Source of the DNA: Pieris napi
Lineage: Eukaryota > Arthropoda > Insecta > Lepidoptera > Pieridae
Length of the DNA stretch: 64,000 nucleotides
Assembly: GCF_905475465.1 (NCBI RefSeq)
Contig: NC_062245.1
Span: 5,270,001-5,334,000, forward strand
Direction of reading: 5' to 3'
The position numbers and the translations under genes are program-made. Positions 55,735-64,000 of the stretch are shown here, one piece after another; position 1 is the first letter of the stretch; each line of letters starts with the position of its first letter. Under the pieces are notes generated by a model. The model did no database searches. It had not been told where the DNA came from and saw only the letters and a list, made by a program, of their open reading frames with translations.

Positions 55735-55995
55735 GTCAAACGAGTCTACAAGACGCCCAAAAGGAGCAGTCATCGCAGCCCATTTACCCATGTTAGCGGG
55801 TGCCTTGCAGGTCTTTGAGAGAGGAGTATGCTCATTTTTTAACAGTTGGAGGTCGTATATCCCAGGGAAGACCCCTACTGGGGTTCTACTCCATCGAAAA
55901 TGTCGAGTGAGGCAGACCGTGGAAGACTTCTCGCCAATAAGGTGATGTGGATGCAATTTTGAATTAATACGGCTGGTATGGTGATGAAACACAAA
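55735..55995 (-). pseudogene. LINE RT C-terminus relic (family L, variant B)
   Basis: The minus frame 55705-55992 encodes FHHHTSRINSKLHPHHL, then SRTPVGVFPGIYDLQLLKN and HTPLSKTCKAPANMGKWAA. This parallels FHHRTSRQNTKYHPYHLD...FPNQFDLGSFKKR of the copy at 37915, showing a related but distinct LINE lineage. The other variant-B copy is at 2805-2965. The ATG is not a true start. Confidence 0.65.
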
Positions 55996-56125
55996 CTTTT
56001 ATCGCTCTGGTGTTTTAAATAAACGTAGAAAAATGTTTAAAAGGTTCAAACTTTCTTTTTAATAAGCCCGCTATATGTTTTTATTTATAATGTTCGCTAT
56101 GTTACGTTGCAGGCTCGATAGATTT

Positions 56126-56293
56126 GTTCTGTGGTGGGTAATAACCTTGCTTTGCCTTGTGTTGTACAAAAAATGGTCGGCAAAGACGAGGTATGGAATG
56201 CAGTGGTATCTGATATCCTTCTGTGAGCATGTTATGCTACAGAAGGAGACAGCAGAACGAGAGAGGGAGCGTTTTAGGACGAATCCTATATAG
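56126..56293 (+). pseudogene. LINE polyprotein C-terminus (last ~55 codons)
   Basis: The frame reads YGMQWYLISFCEHVMLQKET then AERERERFRTNPI and a TAG. A W...SFCE-VML-KE-AERERER ending is known from insect R1/Jockey-like polyproteins. The upstream ATG at 56075 belongs to flanking DNA, so the frame across the junction is accidental. The codons are intact but only the tail of the protein is present. Confidence 0.8.
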
Positions 56294-56523
56294 TGTATAC
56301 TGCACCGGAGGTTTTTGAGTGTAACATGCTGGTGAGGTCCCGGTAGAATGCGACAGCGACCCCAGAGCCTCTGTAACGCGGCTTCGTAGGAACTACTCGA
56401 GGTGGTTTTAGTGGGTATTGCTCACCCAGTCTCTGAATAGCAGAGATTTTGGCGTAGGTCTAGTCCCACATACCCCTGTTCAGGGGATGCGCAAATGCAT
56501 TTCCACCTCGGATATAAAAAAAA
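56126..56523 (+). mobile_element. 5'-truncated LINE insertion with 14-bp target duplication
   Basis: GGCTCGATAGATTT flanks the insert exactly (56112-56125 and 56525-56538). Inside are the last codons of a non-LTR polyprotein, about 230 bp of 3' UTR with CTACTCGAGGTGGTTTTAGT and CCACATACCCCTGTTCAGGG, and a poly(A) end. All features of target-primed reverse transcription are visible in 400 bp. The C-terminal style and duplication length suggest an R1- or Jockey-like clade; this is inference. Confidence 0.9.
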
Positions 56524-56539
56524 AGGCTCGATAGATTTA

Positions 56540-57258
56540 AAATTTTCTCGCGAAATATTTAGCATCGCAATTCACCGAAGACAGGATGCCAGTGTGTAAA
56601 GTCTGCTTCAGGGACCAATATTTTATTGCTATGCCTTCTGACAGCTAGTAAGGTTATAAATAATTGTTTCTTTGCTTTGTTTTGTATTGTACGCCTTTGA
56701 ATAGTAGAATTGATTCCACAGGTTGAATAATTCCATCTTTTGTTGTCATAAAAATCATTTCCTATTCGTTAAAATGTCCTCAGAACATTAAATAAAATTA
56801 CTCAGCCATTTTAAATTGATTAATTAATCCGTTTAGCATCGATCTGGGCTGTTAAAACATCAGTTATTGAGTTAACAAACTTGTAAATTGATTTTCAACT
56901 TCGATGAATGTTGAATTTTAAATTGTCTCGATACAATAGTAGTAAAATAAAGTTATTTGAGTTTGTAAGTTGTTAATCGGTATGAGTCGCTATTGTTCGA
57001 ACAAATTTTGTTTATTTTGTTTTTTTTAGTTATTATTGTTTTTCACAGTATCTAATATATATATTTATATATAGATATATAATCTGTTTCCCTTGGACAT
57101 CGTAAGAATGGATGCTTATTATTTTTGTTTTGTTCATTGTCAGGAGAATCTGTTGGAAGGAAAAAAATGGTTGAGCGGAACATTAGAAAATTTACGAAAA
57201 CCTAACGACAATATTTATTTTACATAACTGTCACTTGTTTGAAATAACTGTCAGAGAT
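56540..57258. other. AT-rich stretch, nothing recognised
   Basis: No gene or repeat was recognised. Confidence 0.5.
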
Positions 57259-57274
57259 TGACAGAATGCGTGTT

Positions 57275-57570
57275 TTTTTTATGACTCTGGCACGGTTTGT
57301 GCATTAGTAATTACCATCCTCGGCTTAGAACGTATTGCTACGTTCTAAACCTTCACAGTCTCCTTTCTTAGGTAGCATACTCACTGCTTGCCTTAGAAAT
57401 TCGACCGTGCCCTCCATGTACGGTTTAAGCTCTCGCCCGGTACGGCACAACCCTCCCAAAGGCCGAGAACAAATTTAAATTAAATTAAAACTTGCCCTCG
57501 AACCGGGAATCGAACCCGGTTCCCCTCACATAGCTGCCACTTAATAAGACCGCTAGGCTATGAGGCCCTT
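57275..57570 (-). repeat. SINE-3 variant with perfect 13-bp target duplication
   Basis: CAGAATGCGTGTT flanks it exactly (57262-57274, 57571-57583). The head and body match the copies at 49354 and 61510. The segment near the 3' end is replaced by about 80 bp that include a hairpin (TTAGAACGTA/TACGTTCTAA). Both promoter boxes are intact. It marks a second subfamily. Confidence 0.9.
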
Positions 57571-57583
57571 CAGAATGCGTGTT

Positions 57584-58340
57584 GCAAATATCCTTTAACA
57601 CAGATAATACCATTTCTGGCCATTACAGAAATAAACACTATGTGTTTGAGTAATATTTATTTTTATTATTTATATCAATCCGAATTCAATAATCACAGTT
57701 ATAATCAAACTATACTATACCTACCGTAGTATAGATTGATAGGACAACTTGCGTCAGGTCACTTAATAAACAATACTTGATTTCATCGTCTGATGTTTCT
57801 GATATAAGAAACGATATTAATTTTGAAAAAAATTGACGATTTCACTTCGATAGATTATTATCTACCGAATAATAAACGTTAAATTGTAAGCAGTACGTTG
57901 AGTTCACAATTTTTCAACAGTTTACAATCTCGCGAGATAGATTACAATCTAACGGCTTTTACAATTTTACGTTGACATATATATAGTATATATTAAGAGT
58001 AGGTATTTGCATAGAAATTTTTTAATAGAGGTGACGAGAAACGAATAAAAAATATAAACGAAACAGACACACAAATTATAGGGTATACCTCAATGACGGT
58101 TTGGATAGAAAATAAACAAAGAAATAAACAAAATAACATATTCAAATAACGATAATGATATAACTATTGCCCAATACATTTTAATGTCCCCTTCCCTTTC
58201 GTTGTACGACAGTTGAAATAATTTTCACTTTTTCTAAACGATCAGTATACACAACTATATTTAATTCTTGGTTGTTAATGATTTTACTATTGCATAGCGT
58301 TAACATTATATTATGAAGTCTCCGTAAACACGATTTAAAA
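57584..58340. other. AT-rich stretch, nothing recognised
   Basis: No gene or repeat was recognised. Minus 58181-58417 is a chance frame running through a MITE-C end. Confidence 0.5.
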
Positions 58341-58346
58341 TACAAA

Positions 58347-58420
58347 ATAATAATATATGTCGGAGCAAGGGCATTACTGTCAGCTGCCATTTTCATAATG
58401 TCATACGTCAAAGTCAAATC
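58347..58420 (+). mobile_element. MITE-C single end
   Basis: ATATATGTCGGAGCAAGGGC and GCTGCCATTTTCATAATG match one end of the element at 988-1170. The other end was not found. Confidence 0.5.
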
Positions 58421-58683
58421 AGTTCAAAACCTTGTGGTTTATTCGATTTACTGCTAGATCTATAAATTAAAGACTATTCAATTGTCGATAATAATAGTAG
58501 TCCATAGTCATTGTTATTATCAAATAACTTTATTATGTGAATCAAAGAGTTTGTTTAGGTCGTATATTTTGTTTAAGCAACTATTTAAATTACGTGTAAC
58601 GTAGCAAAACTTTTTTGATAATCTAACTCTGTAAAATGCATTTTATTTGTAAGGTTATGCAATATTTACTTAGAATATTCAAT

Positions 58684-59040
58684 TTAAATAAAACACTATT
58701 TTGACCGGATTGAAGTAAAATCTCAAAAAGAAACACAATCCGCGAAAATAGAGGACACCGTGAGCCATTTTTGCCAAAACCCTCCATCTTTTAGTCGATA
58801 CCAACTCCGGGGAAATAAATACAGATAATGCAACTTTCTCTGCAGCTGTGATACTTTTTGACATTCAACATCTTTTGTCTTCAGTCACCGTGACCACGCA
58901 CGCTGTAAAGCACGCGAAACGTCGGATAAATTTAAAATTATGTTAAATAGTTGTAAATTTATAATAATACATAACTTCAATCCGGTCAAAATAGTGTTTT
59001 ATTTAAATGAGTAAAAGTTATGTCAATCAAAGACAATACT
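58684..59040. mobile_element. Penelope-like element relic with inverted termini
   Basis: TAGAATATTCAAT flanks the segment (58671-58683, 59040-59052). Just inside, about 34 bp (core CACTATTTTGACCGGATTGA) at 58682-58715 are exactly inverted at 58975-59008. The interior has GCACGCGAAACGTCGG, a phrase I associate with Penelope-like LTRs, which can carry hammerhead ribozymes. No clear ribozyme core was found. The minus frame 58679-58864 has no recognised domain. The structure is seen; the family is a weak call. Confidence 0.45.
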
Positions 59041-59052
59041 AGAATATTCAAT

Positions 59053-60600
59053 CAATATTTCTTTGCTGTATTCAACGTAGCAGGGTAATTAACTATTGAT
59101 AGGTCTGCAAAGGTATCAAAAACGAATATGTCATATTGTAGCCCTCCGCATTGCGCCACCGAACTGAATATATTCTTTGATAACGAGTTTCAACATTGAT
59201 TATTGCTACGGGGCATACAGTTATCTAAAGCGCATTTTTCTGCATTCTAATTATTTATTTGTAGGAGTTTTGATCAAGGCGATAATATTGAATCCTTCTC
59301 AAATTAGAATAAATCAAACATACATTGATTTCATAAGGTTCAGAGATTTTAGAGAGCGTTTGACTAATATTAAACGTGTTGTTAAATATTTGTATTGAAG
59401 TGTTATGCTAAATTAAAGTATGAGAGATATTTTAGTTTTACGATTCCAACTATAGTGAAAACATTTCTACTAAATTTATTTGCAATTTGAATTCATTTTT
59501 AAACGGTGTATGAGAGAGAGAGAATCAGAAATTATTGCTTTGTGGAGTATGAAACCAGAACTTGTTAACTAAGCCATTATAAGAAGTCTATAATATTAGG
59601 AGTTACGTAAATAAGGAATCGATGATTGCGATAACAGCCATGTCGTTTAAAGCTTAATTGAATAGGCTGTATAAGTGGAAATGAGGTGTAGTCATGGTAA
59701 CCTATTATTGAATTATCATAAAAGTTCGTGATCTATGTGATACTATTTTAATTACTGATAAATCTTATAAAATTTACTTATTTTTTAGTAGTTAGGCTGT
59801 GGCTACAATTGTGCCGCCCTAGTCCCAATACTGGGGGACAGAATTATATCTGTTTTCCATATAATTTTATGTTATAGGTATAGTAGGGTGTAAGCTTTTA
59901 TTTTATTTCTCAATCTGGAGCAAAAGTATTTTTATTCGATATAATATATAATGTGATTATTTTGACTTCTTCAAGGGTTTCGAAAAATAGACCAAATATT
60001 TTTTTTATTTACTTTATAAGAACCCAGAGACTAGATTAATTTATCTAAAAAAAAAAAACCTACATGCTACGCAGAAACTACAAACAATTGTCGACAACGG
60101 ATAAAAATATGCGAAAAAATACAATCTAAATAACGATGAGCGAAAAATGGCTGAACTCTATTTGAACAAAACATAAGCGTTGTTTTTCAATTATTTGAAA
60201 CTATATTTTTATAGAAAAGTTGTTCGACGTTTGAAACATCTAGTCTGTTATTGATAATTTAAAAAGTTTGAGGGTTTACTTCATTTGATTCGTTTTTCAC
60301 GTACTACCCCCATAATTATTAACGCACCTAATTACATATCACGTTTTTACCCTATCGTTATCATGTCACATTACAATTAAATCGATGAAACATTAACGCC
60401 TCGAGGTTACGTTTATGTATAAAACCGAAAAGTCTTTGGATTCATTGTTTGAATGTTCGAATTTAACCGCCTTATTTTAGGTCACTTTGAGACCCACTAT
60501 ACCAAAAATCACCAGCAAAATAAATTATTTCCTTGAATACAACTTTTGAAATGTATATATTTCAGTCGAGATCCATCTGCAGAAGAATTTGTGCGTAATA
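59053..60600. other. 1.5-kb AT-rich stretch, nothing recognised
   Basis: Plus frame 59177-59398 is AT-driven. No shared repeat was seen. Confidence 0.45.
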
Positions 60601-60601
60601 C

Positions 60602-60946
60602 AAAAAAGTGTGTGCGCACATGTCAGAAGTGAAACTTCTTTGGCAAACTAATTTTTAACTCTTGTTCATATTTATACAAATCTAAAACTTTAGATTTCCG
60701 AGACTTAGAGGGAGGGAAAACGGAAGATGTTAGGAATTTAATGAATTTAATTGTCATAAAATATTAATATTTGATAAATTCTCTATACGAAATTTTAATT
60801 TTAAAAAAGAATTTCTATAAGGTATTTCACCCTTCTCACTCTCTCTCAATCGCTCTCTCCCTTTTCGACAAAAACGCATCGACATCTTCGTGACGTTTTT
60901 TAAAAACTATACCTTCATGCGCCTAAAAAAGTTTCACTTCAAAAAA
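60602..60946 (-). mobile_element. MITE-A copy 5
   Basis: This is the reverse complement of copy 3 in both ends and interior (CAGAAGTGAAACTTC at left, AAGTTTCACTTC at right; TCGTGACG, CTCTCTC and GACTTAGAGGGAGGG inside). It is shorter than copy 3 by about 140 bp. Confidence 0.75.
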
Positions 60947-60982
60947 TACCCATTTTGAATTATTCGAACTCAAAAAGTTTTG

Positions 60983-61082
60983 AAGTTAATTTAAAAAATA
61001 ATTTCTATAAGGTTCACCCTTCTCACTCTCTCTTAATCGGTCCCAATCGCTCTCTCCCTTTTTCTTCGACAAAAACGCATAG
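60983..61082 (-). repeat. partial duplicate of the MITE-A interior
   Basis: ATTTCTATAAGGTTCACCC, TTCTCACTCTCTCTTAATCG and CGACAAAAACGCAT repeat the segment 60807-60880 of the neighbouring MITE-A, without its ends. It is a local segmental duplication or a second, truncated copy. Confidence 0.65.
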
Positions 61083-61084
61083 TA

Positions 61085-61496
61085 ATTTTTTTTTTTTTTA
61101 GTCTTACGCAGAAGTTAATTTGTCCTTTCACGGACACGTTATAACAATGAATGTTTCTCGCACAATGCTCAAAACCCATTAAACAATAGTAAAACTATGT
61201 TTACGACTGTCGTTGTTTGTATGTAGTACTTTAGCGTCTATAAATACGATACTGTCGTCCGTTGGTCAAAAATAAAATGATGACATCAAAGGTTACTAAA
61301 TTAGATTGTCATGTGTGCGGTACATTTTACCACTGCTCTTATGCTCTGATTAAATATTTATTTTGAAATTGTTAATGCTGATTTAAAGTCAGCCATGTCC
61401 AAATAAAGGTTGTTTAAGGTAGGTAGGTTTTCGTATGTCATCTGTCAACTGTCCTTTTTACCACAGCGTAAAGAGTATAAAAAGTTTGTCAGGAAA
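61085..61496. other. stretch without recognised features
   Basis: No gene or repeat was recognised. Confidence 0.45.
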
Positions 61497-61509
61497 AGAA
61501 AAGCTTTTT

Positions 61510-61781
61510 TTACAGGGGCCTCATAGCCTAGCGGTCTTATTAAGTGGCAGCTAGGTGAGGGGTACCGGGTTCGATTCCCGGTTCGAGGGCAAGTTTTAAT
61601 TAAATTTAAATTTGTTCTTAGTATTTGGGAGGGTTGTGCGGTACCAGGCGAGTGCTTAAACCGTACATGGAGGACACGGTCGAATTTCTAAAGACAAGCA
61701 CGAATTATAAAAAAATCCTATACTTGACGCTGGCTAATGCACAAATCGTGCCAGAGCCATCAAAAAAAAATTAAAAAAGAA
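61510..61781 (+). repeat. SINE-3 with 11-bp target duplication
   Basis: AAAAGCTTTTT occurs at 61499-61509 and 61782-61792. The tRNA-like head GGCCTCATAGCCTAGCGGTC and CCGGGTTCGATTCCCGG is complete. The body and 3' end (CGTGCCAGAGCC plus A tail) match the copy at 49354 nearly base for base. It is a well-preserved, probably recent insertion. Confidence 0.9.
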
Positions 61782-61794
61782 AAAAGCTTTTTAA

Positions 61795-64000
61795 CTTTCT
61801 TTTTCATCATCATCAGTCTGTTGAAACTCGCCGTTTCGATAAAAAAAACTTTCGATTCTCGTACAATAAATAAAAACAAAAGAAAATAAATTGACAGTTT
61901 AAGTACAAAATTTGGCATTTCATCGTAATGTTGCGCTTCGCATCGCGCTTATGTTGACGAAAACATCTGCGTTTGCACTAGGCTACCAATTCACATTAAT
62001 ACATTTAATGGGATGATGGGATTTTAGTTGGGAATTATCATTCTTAAGGTAATAATATGTAAAGGGGTATTATTAAATCTCGACACCCAAGTAAACGACA
62101 TAATTGAATTGTACAAACGCACTCGTGTGCTACTAAACAAGAATAACGTGACAAACCGAAAAATAATTGAATTTATCTGAGAATAAAATATGGCAGATCC
62201 TTATTTCTTATATAAATTATGAGCTCGCATTAAAATGTAGATAGAACAGAAAGCTTTTTACAAAACAAGATTATTTTGTCCCTTACGTAGGCTAACCCAT
62301 ATTTTTATTTTGTATTGTCTAGTCTACCTTTCTTGGAATTGTTTTATTCATATTTCAGAATTATGTCACTTTAACATACGATGTCATGCAATTAATTTAT
62401 TTAAAAGAATTGGTCCTTTGATAAAATTTCCTGGGAAACAATAATTATTTCGATATTGAGTGTACAGACAAAAATGCTTGCGCGCCCTCATTTCCATAAA
62501 GACAACACAGTTCCAGCAATGCTATATAATGTAGGCACAGTTATTTATATAATATAAGGAATATTTGTTTATATTATTTGTAAAATAAATGACTATATTA
62601 CTGAATAGTGATAAATTAAAAATAAGGAACATTAACTCTTGTTCTGAGGGCTGAGCTCGTAAAACGAAAGATGTTTCATCTTTTTTTTCGATTTTACTTA
62701 TTTTTATTTTAAAAAGCACACTACCGAAACACATACAAACACTTACAGAGAACACATGACATAGAAAAACAAGATACATCCATGTGCATCAATATCAAGT
62801 TTGCACAACATTTAGAGGGAAACATTACTATGATGAAGAGAAAATAACTTAAACATTAAAAGTAAAAAACAAACAAGATTAAAAATACAAACGTGCAATT
62901 TACAAAAAAAAAACAAATTATTTTCTACTTTGCAATTATCACTACTGGTCACGGATCAACAGTGGTTGCAGCATCTTACGCCTGAAGACATGGAGACTAT
63001 CATTAAATGGATTTTCGTTTGAGTTCGTGAATAATTCGATAATCATCTATTCCAAAGAATGTCTACCATTAAACTGTTGTCATTATTAGCGAGTAGCTGT
63101 TGTTATATTCTGTAATAGAACATATAAGATATGCGATAGGATGCTAGATTACGATAAAGCATAATCGACAAGATCCGGCTTAATTGAGTGTAATTCTATC
63201 CGCCATTTATCATCATGATGCAACACCATTGTACAATAGAAATTAATCAACAATTTTTCCCACATACAAGTGCATCATAGACTTTGTAAGGCTAACACTG
63301 TAATATATGCACAGGCACCTAAGCTGTCAAATGCGTGACATTTTTAATACTAGACTTATTGATATCGATTGTTTTATGTGGTCTAAGTGATAACGCTTGC
63401 GTCACAATTCCATAGTCTTCTAATGGGACTTGCGCAGAAGCATTTTTGAGCACAACACAACGCGAAATTTTTATATGGAAAAACGGAAAAAAAAGAAAAA
63501 TTACGGAAAAACTTATATATGTTACATGATTATTTTAGGCTATTATCCCACAGAAAAACTCAGGTCACTGTAATGAATTAAAAAGGATAAATAAATAATA
63601 TTAGAATAGAATCGCATTTATACCCGTTAACGAAGTTTAATTTAAACATACATGTCGTCTTATATAAGCAGTCGTGAAGCCAACGGCTTAACAGTACGTA
63701 TATAGTGGATGATGTAGAAAATCTAGAAGCTTAAAGTTTCCAAAAGTGGAACGTTGAGAACTATTCTTGTACTTCCATCTCAACCTCTAGAATACCTTAT
63801 ACTGAAATATTTCTATGTAGAGCAAATTAACGTCAGCAAACCAAAGATGTATTGCAGCTTTTTTTGCGCCTATTACCTCAATTTTTATAATTTTTTCTCA
63901 AGAAATATTTTAATGGTAGTTTTTCGAACTGATGTTTACACTCCGACACTAGATTTTTCGATACTGTTGTCTTCCCGTCGTATGTCCATTGTGTCCGTCG
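61795..64000. other. 2.2-kb AT-rich stretch, nothing recognised
   Basis: No repeat family of the window recurs here. The minus frame 62522-62779 is AT-driven and starts in unsupported context. Around 61915-61990 the sequence is GC-richer, without an exon-like frame. Confidence 0.45.

Noticed and set aside
55705..55992. 95-aa minus frame as a gene
   Set aside because: It aligns with the LINE family L C-terminus and is a relic.

Overview
The window is eukaryotic, AT-rich and almost free of long open frames. Its repeats point to an insect, very probably a butterfly or moth. tRNA-headed SINEs, short 3'-end relics of LINEs, small Helitrons, mariner-type DNA transposons and fold-back MITEs make up nearly everything recognisable. 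The commonest SINE and the commonest LINE tail remind me of pierid butterflies; that is memory, not proof. No bacterial operon, CRISPR array, rRNA or free-standing tRNA gene was seen.

Layout. From 1 to about 16 kb there are relics of one SINE family (SINE-1), LINE 3' ends, a small Helitron (2100-2420), two members of a fold-back family (MITE-A), a mariner transposase C-terminus (13571-13860) and an internally deleted Tc1/IS630-type transposon that keeps one transposase exon (15246-15740). From 16.9 to 19.4 kb lies the best candidate for host genes: a plus-strand terminal exon (18141-18197) with a poly(A) signal, facing a minus-strand set of exons (18847-19360). From 20 to 35 kb there are more SINEs, a 97-bp tandem array whose unit holds two hairpins (27818-28077), and a second Helitron (28811-29194). 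At 35.8-37.2 kb a 1.4-kb fold-back element sits inside a LINE relic. A cysteine-rich minus-strand terminal exon with a downstream poly(A) signal lies at 40172-40281. At 50.7-53.0 kb is a 2.3-kb element with inverted arms of about 430 bp and 14 exact copies of an 8-mer, GCCGTACA; a 581-bp TA-flanked MITE is nested in it. From 55 to 62 kb there are LINE 3' ends, including one with a perfect target duplication, copies of a third SINE family with clear target duplications, a Penelope-like relic and another MITE-A.

The window records nested insertion: SINE-2 in SINE-1, MITE-A in SINE-1, a fold-back element in a LINE, and a MITE in a larger inverted-repeat element. The three candidate genes are seen only as 3' ends or short exons, so their functions are not claimed. 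The most unusual structure is the GCCGTACA element at 50697-53033.
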